43,547 nucleotides of DNA, taken from NCBI RefSeq assembly GCF_004912195.1, contig NZ_STGW01000006.1:1-43547 (forward strand), in the 5' to 3' direction. The stretch's first letter is position 1. Each line of letters opens with the position of its first letter. Both the position numbers and the translations under genes were made by a program. The DNA comes from Nocardioides caeni (lineage in GTDB: Bacteria > Actinomycetota > Actinomycetes > Propionibacteriales > Nocardioidaceae). The notes under the pieces are model-generated. The model did no database searches and was not told the DNA's origin. It saw only the letters and a list, made by a program, of their open reading frames with translations. This document shows positions 9,353-16,650 of the stretch, one piece after another.

Positions 9353-9537
9353 GCGGCGCCTGCGAGAGGTGACCTGTCGGGCTAGGGCTGCTGGTGCCCT
9401 GGGCGACGCGATGCGCGTGTTCCTTCGCCCCGAGCCGGCGGTGCCTGTGGCGGCCGGCGTACTGCGTGGGTCTCCCGTGCCCGTGATGACTTCTCAGGTT
9501 CTCGTCACCTGTGTCGTCACGGGCCTCGGCGCGCCAC
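9353..9537 (-). promoter_or_regulatory. Probable c-di-AMP (ydaO/yuaA-type) riboswitch upstream of NlpC/P60 gene
   Basis: On the minus strand the leader contains the ordered landmarks of this riboswitch class: CACGGGAGACCCACGCAG, then GGGGCGAAGGAAC, then CCCGACAGGTCACCTC followed by GCAGGCG. The last block matches the conserved CCGNCAGCTAACCTCGTAGGCG end of ydaO RNAs. The ends GTGGCGC (9537-9531) and GCGCCGC (9359-9353) can form the closing P1 helix of 7 pairs, just upstream of the start codon at 9339. This class is known to precede cell-wall hydrolase genes in actinobacteria and generally turns expression off when c-di-AMP is bound. Boundaries are approximate. Confidence 0.75.
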
Positions 9538-9633
9538 AGGGGCCTCCCCGATGGGGGAGACGTCCTACGGTCACATGCTTGCAAAAGGCAGCACAGTGGC
9601 CGCGGTCACGATCGGGACGTGGCGATCCTCACT

Positions 9634-9650
9634 GATCGGCCGTTCCGATC
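9634..9650 (-). terminator. Hairpin downstream of the GAPDH gene
   Basis: GATCGG and CCGATC form a 6-bp stem with a 5-base loop, flanked by an outer GGCGATC/GATCGCC pair (9621-9653). It lies 17 bases beyond the GAPDH stop codon, in the right place to end that leftward transcript before the riboswitch leader. The rest of 9538-9666 holds another hairpin (CTCCCC/GGGGAG near 9544-9559) and no gene. Confidence 0.5.
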
Positions 9651-9666
9651 GCCGTGGCCGGCGGCC

Positions 9667-11106
9667 TCAGACGCGCGGGAGCGTCGCGTACTCGACGCCG
9701 GAGATGTACTGCACGGTCCGCAGCACCTGGCAGGAGTAGCCGAACTCGTTGTCGTACCAGACGTAGAGGATCACGCTGTCGCCGTCGACGATCGAGGCGC
9801 CGCCGTCGACGATCGAGGCCGCGCGGGCGCCGATGAAGTCGGTGGAGACCGCGTCGGTGGCGGTGGTGTAGTCGAGGTTGCGGGCCAGCGGGCCGACCAG
9901 GGAGGCCTGGCGCAGGTGCTCGTTGACCTCGTCGCGGGTGGTCTCGCGCTTGAGCTGGAGGCTCAGGATCGCGATCGACACGTCGGGCGTGGGGACGCGG
10001 ATCGAGTTGCCCGTGATGCGGGCGTCGAGGTCCGGGAGCACCTTGGCGACGGCCGAGGCGGCGCCGGTCTCGGTGATGACGAGGTTGAGCGGCGCGGAGC
10101 GGCCGCGACGGTCGGCCTTGTGGAAGTTGTCCAGCAGGTTCTGGTCGTTGGTGAACGAGTGCACCGTCTCGACGTGGCCGCGGACCAGGCCGAACTCGTC
10201 CTCCATCGCCTTCAGCGGGGGGACGATCGCGTTGGTGGTGCAGGAGGCGCAGGAGAGCACCTTCTCGTCGCGGTCGACGCCGAGGTGGTTGACGCCGTGC
10301 ACGATGTTGGGGACGTCGCCCTTGCCCGGCGCGGTCAGCAGCACCTTGGCGATGCCGGGGCGCAGGTGCTGGGAGAGACCCTCACGGTCACGCCAGATGC
10401 CGGTGTTGTCGATGAGGATGGCGTCGGCGATGCCGTAGTCGGTGTAGTCGATCTCCTCGGGGGAGTTCGAGTAGATCACCTGGATCACGTTGCCGTTGGC
10501 GATGATCTGGTTCTTCTCCTCGTCCACGGTGATCGAGCCGTTGAAGGCCCCGTGGATCGAGTCGCGACGCAGCAGGGAGGCGCGCTTCTTGAGGTCGTCG
10601 CCCTTGGCCTTGCGGACCACGACGGCGCGCAGCCGCAGGCCGTTGCCGGAGCCGGACTTCTCGACGAGCAGGCGCGCGACGAGGCGGCCGATGCGGCCGA
10701 AGCCGTAGAGGACGACGTCCTGCGTGCCGGGGCCGGCGGTCTTGTTGGCGCCGGTCGCGTCGGCCAGCGCCTGCGCGGTGAAGTCCGGGATCGAGGCGCC
10801 CTCGCCGGCCGCGCGGTAGGCACGGATCAGCAGCGCGAGGTCGACCTTGGCGGCGCCGAGGTCGAGGTCGGCGATCGCCTCGAGGAAGGGGAAGGTGTCC
10901 GTGACGGACAGCTCGACGCCGTCGATCTGGCGCGCGTAGCGGTGCGTCTTGAGGATGTCGATCACCGACTTGTTCACCAGCGAGCGGCTGTGGAGCAGGA
11001 TCGTGACGTCCTTCTCACGGTGCAGCTTGCCGACGATGGGGATCATCGTCTCCGCGAGCTCCTCGTGGTGCTTCCAGCGGGTGAACTTGTCCTCGGTGAC
11101 GCTCAA
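9667..11106 (-). CDS. gapB: Glyceraldehyde-3-phosphate dehydrogenase, long GapB-type
   Basis: 479 residues, about 140 longer than ordinary GAPDH; the extra length is an N-terminal helical extension (residues 1-125). The Rossmann start is VVLYGFGRIGRLVARLL, the catalytic segment is SCASCTTNAIVPPLK with Cys289, and HSFTNDQNLLDN carries the base. YVWYDNEFGYSCQV marks the C-terminus. Length and extension match the second, GapB-type enzyme of corynebacteria, which works in gluconeogenesis with a preference for NADP; that cofactor assignment is by family only. The start is TTG at 11106, the first codon after an in-frame stop, with GGGGAA just upstream. The gene is divergent from the marR gene. Confidence 0.9.
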   Translation of the reverse strand: MSVTEDKFTRWKHHEELAETMIPIVGKLHREKDVTILLHSRSLVNKSVIDILKTHRYARQIDGVELSVTDTFPFLEAIADLDLGAAKVDLALLIRAYRAAGEGASIPDFTAQALADATGANKTAGPGTQDVVLYGFGRIGRLVARLLVEKSGSGNGLRLRAVVVRKAKGDDLKKRASLLRRDSIHGAFNGSITVDEEKNQIIANGNVIQVIYSNSPEEIDYTDYGIADAILIDNTGIWRDREGLSQHLRPGIAKVLLTAPGKGDVPNIVHGVNHLGVDRDEKVLSCASCTTNAIVPPLKAMEDEFGLVRGHVETVHSFTNDQNLLDNFHKADRRGRSAPLNLVITETGAASAVAKVLPDLDARITGNSIRVPTPDVSIAILSLQLKRETTRDEVNEHLRQASLVGPLARNLDYTTATDAVSTDFIGARAASIVDGGASIVDGDSVILYVWYDNEFGYSCQVLRTVQYISGVEYATLPRV

Positions 11107-11238
11107 CGACTTCCCCTATGCCAATCGACAAAATCCGGTCGATCGTAGGCCGCGGGGACCCGTGGGGGTAATCGTGTCCGCGACTGGAGCGGGTGCGATG
11201 GGTCACACGCTCGACACCTGCTCGTTCCCCCCACATTG

Positions 11239-11267
11239 GTTGCCATGTCAACAGTCGGTGCTAGACT
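11239..11267 (+). promoter_or_regulatory. marR promoter with palindromic operator
   Basis: GTTGCCATGTCAAC (11239-11252) is a 14-base palindrome with one mismatch, of the TTG-n-CAA type bound by MarR proteins. It covers a -35 (TTGCCA, 11240-11245) placed 16 bases before a -10 (TAGACT, 11262-11267). The GTG start is only 6 bases after the -10, so the mRNA is probably leaderless. Autorepression by the MarR product is the simplest reading. Confidence 0.6.
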
Positions 11268-11273
11268 GGGCGT

Positions 11274-11738
11274 GTGGGGACGACGTGGTTGACCGAGGAG
11301 CAGCAGCGGGCCTGGCAGGGCTGGCTGGAGCTGCACGCGCAGCTGACCGCGCGGATCAACCGTGACCTGCAGGCGACCAGCGGTCTCTCCCACGCCGACT
11401 ACGCGATCCTCGTCCAGCTCACCGCCGAGGACGTCCCCGACGGGACGCTGCGGATGTTCGAGCTCGGCGAGCGGCTGCTGTGGGAGAAGAGCCGGGTCTC
11501 CAAGCAGGTCTCGCGGATGGAGGCCCGTGGACTCCTCGCCCGACGCGACTGTGCCGACGACCGCCGCGGCTCCTTCGTCGACCTCACCGCCGCCGGCCGC
11601 GCCGCGATCGAGTCGGCGGCGCCCGCCCACGTGGCCATGGTCCGCGAGGTCTTCTTCGCCGGCGCCTCCGACGAGGAGGTCGCGGCACTCGGCGCGCTGA
11701 CCGACCGCGTGCTGGCGCGCCTGGCCGCTGCGGACTGA
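11274..11738 (+). CDS. MarR family transcriptional regulator
   Basis: 154 residues with a winged helix-turn-helix: LSHADYAILVQLT, LRMFELGERLLWEKSRVSKQ (recognition region), the wing RRDCADDRRGSFVDLTAAGR, and C-terminal dimerisation helices. MarR dimers bind short palindromes and usually release them on binding a phenolic or other small ligand or on oxidation; a single Cys sits in the wing. No ligand can be inferred. The start GTG at 11274 follows a -10 by 6 bases; the upstream palindrome suggests autoregulation, and the divergent GAPDH gene shares the 167-base control region. Confidence 0.9.
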   Translation: MGTTWLTEEQQRAWQGWLELHAQLTARINRDLQATSGLSHADYAILVQLTAEDVPDGTLRMFELGERLLWEKSRVSKQVSRMEARGLLARRDCADDRRGSFVDLTAAGRAAIESAAPAHVAMVREVFFAGASDEEVAALGALTDRVLARLAAAD

Positions 11739-11859
11739 CCCGCCGGGGGCTCCTCGGTGAGGACTTTCTCATCGTCGGCTCATGCCCGGCTCACGGCCGC
11801 GGACGAGCGTTCGTGTCGACATCCCGCCGCCACGGCGACGACACGAGGAGTGGATCGAC

Positions 11860-12414
11860 ATGGGCACGACCGACAACACCCTGACCCGGCGGATCGCCGC
11901 GGCCGCACTGGCGGTGCCGCTGCTCGGCGCCGGCCTGACGCTCGTGACCAGCAGTCCGGCGTACGCCGACGACCGGGTGTGCCGCGGCGCCATCGGCGCC
12001 CGCACGATCGACGACAACGTCGTCGTGCCGCGTGGCGCGACCTGTCGGCTGATCGGCACCCGTGTCGAGGGCAACGTGCTGGTGAAGTCGGGTGGCACGC
12101 TGCGCGCCGAGGGCGTCCGCGTCGACGGCAACATCCAGGCCCAGGGCGCCCGCCGCGTGGTCGTCATCCCGCGCGCCGACCGGCGCTCGGTCGTGAAGGG
12201 CAACATCCAGCTCACGAGCGGCGGCCGTCTCGGTGGCGTCGTCCAGCGGAGCGTCGTCGACGGCGACATCCAGCTGTTCTCCAACCGCGGCCGCTTCGTC
12301 GTCCGCGGCAACGTCGTCGACGGCAACCTGCAGTGCAAGAGCAACACGCCCCGGCCGACCGGCGGCAACAACCGGGTCGAGGGCAACAAGGAAGGCCAGT
12401 GCCGCGGCCTGTGA
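11860..12414 (+). CDS. Secreted protein with bactofilin-like beta-helix repeats
   Basis: 184 residues. A signal peptide (IAAAALAVPLLGAGLTLVTS, cleavage near AYA-DD) precedes a mature part built of short repeats such as VEGNVLVKSGGTLRAEGV, VDGNIQAQGA, VKGNIQLTSGGRL, VDGDIQLF and VDGNLQCKSN. The regular V-x-G-N-[VIL]-x-[VL] pattern every 20-25 residues suggests a small right-handed parallel beta-helix, as in polymer-forming cytoskeletal proteins, here exported. Two to three Cys could form a cap disulfide. The ATG at 11860 is taken because GAGGAG lies 9 bases upstream and a good signal peptide follows. No enzymatic motif is seen; a cell-surface structural role is a guess. Confidence 0.8.
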   Translation: MGTTDNTLTRRIAAAALAVPLLGAGLTLVTSSPAYADDRVCRGAIGARTIDDNVVVPRGATCRLIGTRVEGNVLVKSGGTLRAEGVRVDGNIQAQGARRVVVIPRADRRSVVKGNIQLTSGGRLGGVVQRSVVDGDIQLFSNRGRFVVRGNVVDGNLQCKSNTPRPTGGNNRVEGNKEGQCRGL

Positions 12415-12513
12415 CGCGGTGACCACCGCGCCTTCCGATTCCGGCTGAACAGCCCCCGTGGCGGTGCCGCCGCCGCTAGCCTCCGACGCATCTGCTGATT
12501 GGCGTCTGGGGGA

Positions 12514-13971
12514 ATGGTGGCTGACCGATTCTGTGGCACCTGCGGGACGGAAATCGTCGCAGGATCCGCCTTCTGTGGCACCTGCGGTACGCCGACCGCC
12601 GGCCCGCCTTCCGCGGCCGACCCACCTGCCCCGACCGCGGTCGTCGTGCCGCCGCCCGTGATGCCGGCACCGGTCGCGCCCCCACCCGGCGTGCCCGGTG
12701 TCGCCGAGGCGGCGGGTGCCGCCGCACCCGCAGGAGCCGCTGGATCGACGGCCGGGGCCGGCGGCCTGGGCGCCGCGGGCCTGCCCGTGGACCCGATGGC
12801 GGCCGCCGCCCTCGGCGGGTCCGGCGCAGCCGGGGTCGCGGGTGGGCTGCCGGCCGCGCTGGGCGGAGGTGCTGCCGGCGCCGCCGCGGGCGGTGCGGCC
12901 GGGGCCACGGCGGCTGGTGCCGCTGCAGGGGGTGGTGCCGCCGGGGCTGCCGCGGTCGGAGGTGCTGCCGCCTCCGGGGCCGGTGCGGTGGGCACCGGCC
13001 TGGGGAGCGCTGCCTCGCTCGGGGTCGGCGCCAAGGTGGCCATCGGCGCGGTCGCGGTCACCGCGCTCGCCGGGGCAGGGGCCGGGACGGCGTACTTCGT
13101 CCAGCGTGACGACCCCGAGGCGCCGCCTTCGAGCACGCCCGCCCGGACCGACCTGATCCGTGACGTCGACTTCGGCAACCTGGCGTGGGAGTACGGCGGC
13201 GCGGTCCTGGACTTCGTCGACGGCCGCACGACCACCCAGGGCACGTTCGGCAGCGGGGATTTCGTCCAGGGCCGGTGGGATCCAACGGCAGGCGAGGTGG
13301 CCGTCGGCGGGGTCCTCTATGTCGACCTCGACGGGGACGGCGACGAGGATGCTGCCGGACCGGTGCACGTGACCTACCTCGACGCCAACCAGGAGGCAGA
13401 GGCCTGGTTCGTCTGGCTCTGGGACCAGGAGACGGGCGAGGCCCGTCAGGTTCCCTGGGCGGTCGCGTCCGGTCTGCGCTGCGGAGACGCGATCGGAGAG
13501 GTGAGGGTCCAGGGTGCGAGCCTGCTCGTCGAGCAGCTCTGGCGCGACCCCGACAACCCGGGCTCCTGTGCGGATCAACCCACCGCCCGCAGGGAGAAGC
13601 ACATCGTCGTCGAGGACGGCTATCCCGTCGTCCGCAGCGGCTCCGGTGGGTGGGGAGGCTACTGTCCTGCGATCCCCGGCGGGCCTGCCCTCGACCTCGC
13701 GAACGGTGTCTACATCCCGGACGACGTCCCCTATGGCGACGGGCCTCCCTACGAGTTCCGCGCCGCCCCGTCCGAGCACGCTCCGGTCGTCGGCACCGAC
13801 CACCTCCAGTGGTTCGTCCCGCTCGTCGACTTCGGCAACCTGACCGGCGACGACCTCGAGTCCGGCTTCCATGACGGGTGGGAGCTCGCGCTCATCGGCC
13901 CGCCTGAGGCGGGCAGCGCGGACGGCACCGGGGATGGACCGGTCTGTGCCTGGATCCGCGCGGGCGGGTAG
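12514..13971 (+). CDS. Zinc-ribbon, Ala/Gly-rich single-pass membrane protein
   Basis: 485 residues. Two CGTCG pairs (residues about 7-27) form a double zinc-ribbon at the cytoplasmic N-terminus. A Pro-rich stretch and a very long Ala/Gly segment (about 65-180) lead into a membrane segment (VAIGAVAVTALAGAGAGTAY). The C-terminal extracytoplasmic half contains DLDGDGDEDAAG, a calcium-binding-like loop, and DFGNL occurs twice (RDVDFGNLAWEYG and PLVDFGNLTGDDLE), bracketing the domain. Start at 12514 has GGGGGA nearby and begins the zinc ribbon directly. Architecture resembles zinc-ribbon-anchored sensor or envelope proteins of actinobacteria; no function is recognised. Confidence 0.8.
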   Translation: MVADRFCGTCGTEIVAGSAFCGTCGTPTAGPPSAADPPAPTAVVVPPPVMPAPVAPPPGVPGVAEAAGAAAPAGAAGSTAGAGGLGAAGLPVDPMAAAALGGSGAAGVAGGLPAALGGGAAGAAAGGAAGATAAGAAAGGGAAGAAAVGGAAASGAGAVGTGLGSAASLGVGAKVAIGAVAVTALAGAGAGTAYFVQRDDPEAPPSSTPARTDLIRDVDFGNLAWEYGGAVLDFVDGRTTTQGTFGSGDFVQGRWDPTAGEVAVGGVLYVDLDGDGDEDAAGPVHVTYLDANQEAEAWFVWLWDQETGEARQVPWAVASGLRCGDAIGEVRVQGASLLVEQLWRDPDNPGSCADQPTARREKHIVVEDGYPVVRSGSGGWGGYCPAIPGGPALDLANGVYIPDDVPYGDGPPYEFRAAPSEHAPVVGTDHLQWFVPLVDFGNLTGDDLESGFHDGWELALIGPPEAGSADGTGDGPVCAWIRAGG

Positions 13972-13986
13972 TCCGTTTGCCGGACG

Positions 13987-15531
13987 TCAGTCGCGCTGCA
14001 TGTCCTCCACGGCGAGCGACGCGAAGGCCATCGCCGCGCCGAGCGGTGCGCCCGGGCCGGGATAGGCGGAGCCGAAGACCGACGCGGTGGAGTTGCTGGC
14101 GGCGTACAGGCCGGGGATCGGCTGGCCTGCCGCGTCCAGCACCCGGCCGTCGGCATCGGTGACGAGGCCGCCCTTGGTGCCAAGGTCGGAGAGGACGAAC
14201 TTCGCGGCGAAGTACGGCGGCTGGTCGACGGGCGTGAGGGCCTTGTTGGGGCCGGTGCCGCCGGCGAAGAAGGTGTCGTACTCGTCGACGCCGCGCCCGA
14301 AGTCCTCGTCGACGCCGGTCGCGGTGAAGCCGTTGAACCGCTCGACGGTGGCCGTGAGGACGCCGGCGTCGAGGCCGGCGGTGCGGGCGAGGTCGGCGAT
14401 CGAGTCGGCCTGCACCCAGGTGCCGGCCTCGAGGTGCTCGGCGGGGTCGCCCTCCGGCATCGCGATCGCGGGCAGGCGGCCGCCCTCGCGGGAGTCGAAG
14501 ACGAACCACGATGGCACCCGGTCCTCGGAGGCTGCCATCACGCGGCCGAAGCGGTCGTAGGGCAGGCACTCGTTGCCGTAGCGGCGCCCGGTCTGGTCGA
14601 CCATCAGCCCGCTGCGGAAGCCGAGGGTGAAGGTGCCGCTGCCGTCGGGCTGCTGCAGGCCGGGGCAGAACCAGCCCTCGCCGGAGAAGTCGGTGGCGGC
14701 GCCGAGCGCCGCCGCCGCGTCGATGATCTCGCCGGTGTTGGTGCCGCGCGGTGCCATCGTCCACGCCGCGTCGCCGGGGGTCCCGTGGGCCGCGCGCCGC
14801 TCGTTGCTGCCCTCGAAGCCGCCGGCCGCGACGAGGATGCCGCGGCGTGCGGTGACCTCCACCGGACCGTCGGGCCCGTCGACGAGGACGACGTCGACGC
14901 GGCCCGCCTCGTTGCGGCGCAGGCCCGTCACGTGGTGACCGGTCGCGATGGTCCCGCCGTCGCGCAGCACGATGGCGGCCAGCCGCCCGATCAGTGCCTG
15001 GCCTCCGGACAGCGTCGAGCGTCCGGTGCCACCGGCGCGGTCGCGCTCGACCGGTGGCCGCAGGATTGCACCGACCCGCTCGTCCAGTTCGTCACGTCGG
15101 ACGTTCTTCGGCTGGATCGACCGGCCCATCGGGACCCGGCCGGGCGCGTCGTAGTACTCCGCGAACGGGATCCACTCGAACTCCATCAGCGGGTCCGCCT
15201 CGAGCTGCGCGACCAGCTTCGGCGCCTGGGTGAGCAGTGCCTCGACCCGGTCCTGGTCGGGCTCGTCGAGCACGGCGGCGAGGTACTGACGGGCGCCCTC
15301 CGTGGAGTCCGGCAGCCCGGCCCGCTGCTGGACGTCGGTGCCGGGCAGCCAGCAGGCGCCGCCGGAGTACGCCGAGGTGCCGCCGATCAGCGCGGTCCGC
15401 TCGAGCACCAGGGTGCTCAGCCCGGCGCTCGCCGCGAGCGCGGCACCGGTCAGGGCGCCGCCGCCCGAGCCGACCACCACGACGTCGTACTCCTGCTGCA
15501 GGGGCGCTGCCCCGACCACGCTGTCGCTCAT
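13987..15531 (-). CDS. FAD-dependent oxidoreductase, 3-ketosteroid-delta1-dehydrogenase-like
   Basis: 514 residues of the fumarate reductase/KstD flavoprotein superfamily. The dinucleotide fold VVVVGSGGGALTGAALAASA is followed by LVLERTALIGGTSAYSGG, and GILVAAGGFEGSNERR and the C-terminal GSAYPGPGAPLGAAMAFASL match the KstD pattern, where a Tyr and Gly in the last motif contact the steroid. KstD enzymes introduce a 1,2-double bond into 3-ketosteroids; related members act on other cyclic ketones, so the substrate is inferred. The start has no strong ribosome-binding site but carries a KstR-like operator 9-22 bases upstream, which supports a steroid or terpenoid catabolic role. It lies 39 bases after the CobW gene on the same strand and ends 15 bases from the convergent zinc-ribbon gene. 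Confidence 0.85.
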   Translation of the reverse strand: MSDSVVGAAPLQQEYDVVVVGSGGGALTGAALAASAGLSTLVLERTALIGGTSAYSGGACWLPGTDVQQRAGLPDSTEGARQYLAAVLDEPDQDRVEALLTQAPKLVAQLEADPLMEFEWIPFAEYYDAPGRVPMGRSIQPKNVRRDELDERVGAILRPPVERDRAGGTGRSTLSGGQALIGRLAAIVLRDGGTIATGHHVTGLRRNEAGRVDVVLVDGPDGPVEVTARRGILVAAGGFEGSNERRAAHGTPGDAAWTMAPRGTNTGEIIDAAAALGAATDFSGEGWFCPGLQQPDGSGTFTLGFRSGLMVDQTGRRYGNECLPYDRFGRVMAASEDRVPSWFVFDSREGGRLPAIAMPEGDPAEHLEAGTWVQADSIADLARTAGLDAGVLTATVERFNGFTATGVDEDFGRGVDEYDTFFAGGTGPNKALTPVDQPPYFAAKFVLSDLGTKGGLVTDADGRVLDAAGQPIPGLYAASNSTASVFGSAYPGPGAPLGAAMAFASLAVEDMQRD

Positions 15532-15539
15532 GGCGAAAC

Positions 15540-15553
15540 GATAACGTGTTCTA
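15540..15553 (-). promoter_or_regulatory. KstR-like operator
   Basis: On the minus strand the gap reads AACTAGAACACGTTATCG. It matches the KstR consensus TnnAACnnGTTnnA at every fixed position except the last (TAGAACACGTTATC). KstR is the TetR-type repressor of cholesterol catabolism in mycobacteria and rhodococci. The site lies in the 39-base gap directly before the KstD-like start codon. Confidence 0.55.
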
Positions 15554-15570
15554 GTTTCTCGCGCTGTCGT

Positions 15571-16584
15571 CTACTCGCTCAGCAGGCGCAGCCGCCGGAG
15601 TCTTCGCAGGCCCGCAGGGTCGGTGCGTTCCGCCGCGCGCAACCCGGTCTGGAGGGCCGGTCGCACGGTGGCGGGGTCGAGGTCCAGCCCGATCGCGACC
15701 AGCGTGCTCGTCCCCGGTGGGGCGCAGGGCGTCACGTGGACCTGCCGGCCGACGACGTGGACGACGTAGCCCTGCTGTCGCCTCCCCGCATCGACGACGA
15801 CGGTTCCCTTCATGCGATAGGCCCCCTCGGGTGGCGCCTCCAGCAGGTCGACCAGCGCACCCGGCTCGATCGGACCGGCGACGGTCACGGTCGCGGAGGC
15901 CGCATGCGCGTGATGGCGGTGCGCCGGGCGCTCGGCCCGCAGCAGCGCAGCGATCGGCAGCTCGTCCTCCGGCTCTTCGGCCGACGCGACGTCGTGGACG
16001 AGGGCCGGGTCGATCTGGCCGCGGCTCGTCCGCACGATCGTCACGTGGGGGTTGGCCTCGCGGATGCGCTCCTCGATCCGGGCCAGCGTGTCCTCGCGCT
16101 CGTCCTCGGGGAGCCGGTCGCACTTGTTGAGCACGACGAGCGAGGCGATGGCGAAGCGGGCCGGCGGGAGTCCGCCGCCGTCGACGGTGGCGAAGTACTC
16201 GACCGCATCGACGACGTCGACCACGCCGCCGGGTCGCACGTTGGCCGCTCCGCTGAACCGGATCATCCGGGCGAGCGCACCGGGCTCGGCGATCCCGCTC
16301 GCCTCGACGACGATCGCGTCGAGACCGCGCCGGGGATCGGCCAGCTTCTCGAGCGCCTCGTCGAGGCCCTCGCCGTCCTCGAGGCAGCACAGGCAACCGC
16401 CGGCGATCGACGCCGGCTCGTCGACCTGGCCGCTGACCAGCGCCGCGTCCACGTTGATGTCGCCGAAGTCGTTGACGACCACGCCGACCCGCGCGCCCGG
16501 CTGGCCGAGAAGGTGGTTGAGCAGCGTGGTCTTGCCGGCGCCCAGGTGGCCGGTGAGCGCGATGACCGGGACACGTGGCTGCAC
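15571..16584 (-). CDS. CobW/COG0523 family G3E GTPase, metal chaperone
   Basis: 337 residues. The P-loop GHLGAGKTT (12-20) is intact, the metal-binding CLCC motif is at residues 64-67 (GGCLCCLEDGEG), and NKCD provides guanine specificity. A His-rich stretch (HRHHAHA) precedes the C-terminal CobW_C domain. This family includes zinc metallochaperones induced by zinc starvation. Divergent to it, beyond a Zur-like box at 16606-16620, is the ArsP-type permease, and the alternative ribosomal protein genes follow a few kb away, all pointing to zinc homeostasis. Start ATG at 16584 gives a canonical N-terminus. Confidence 0.92.
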   Translation of the reverse strand: MQPRVPVIALTGHLGAGKTTLLNHLLGQPGARVGVVVNDFGDINVDAALVSGQVDEPASIAGGCLCCLEDGEGLDEALEKLADPRRGLDAIVVEASGIAEPGALARMIRFSGAANVRPGGVVDVVDAVEYFATVDGGGLPPARFAIASLVVLNKCDRLPEDEREDTLARIEERIREANPHVTIVRTSRGQIDPALVHDVASAEEPEDELPIAALLRAERPAHRHHAHAASATVTVAGPIEPGALVDLLEAPPEGAYRMKGTVVVDAGRRQQGYVVHVVGRQVHVTPCAPPGTSTLVAIGLDLDPATVRPALQTGLRAAERTDPAGLRRLRRLRLLSE

Positions 16585-16605
16585 GGCGACGCATCCTACC
16601 GGCGA

Positions 16606-16620
16606 TGATAACGATGCTCA
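16606..16620. promoter_or_regulatory. Zur-like box, divergent CobW/permease promoters
   Basis: TGATAACGATGCTCA matches 11 of 15 positions of the actinobacterial Zur consensus TGAAAATGATTTTCA. It shares TGA-n-AA-nnn-T-n-CTCA with the second box at 20524-20538. It covers the -35 region of the rightward permease promoter, whose TAGTCT -10 (16638-16643) is 7 bases before the GTG start. Zinc-loaded Zur would repress both directions. Confidence 0.7.
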
Positions 16621-16650
16621 TTCCCATGCGAATGCACTAGTCTGCGGCCG

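Noticed and set aside
9511..11148. Plus-strand frame opposite gapB and the riboswitch
   Set aside because: Val/Asp/Gly-rich mirror of the GAPDH gene with no start signal.
14434..16608. Long plus-strand frame opposite the KstD-like and CobW genes
   Set aside because: Antisense to two recognisable enzymes; no domain.
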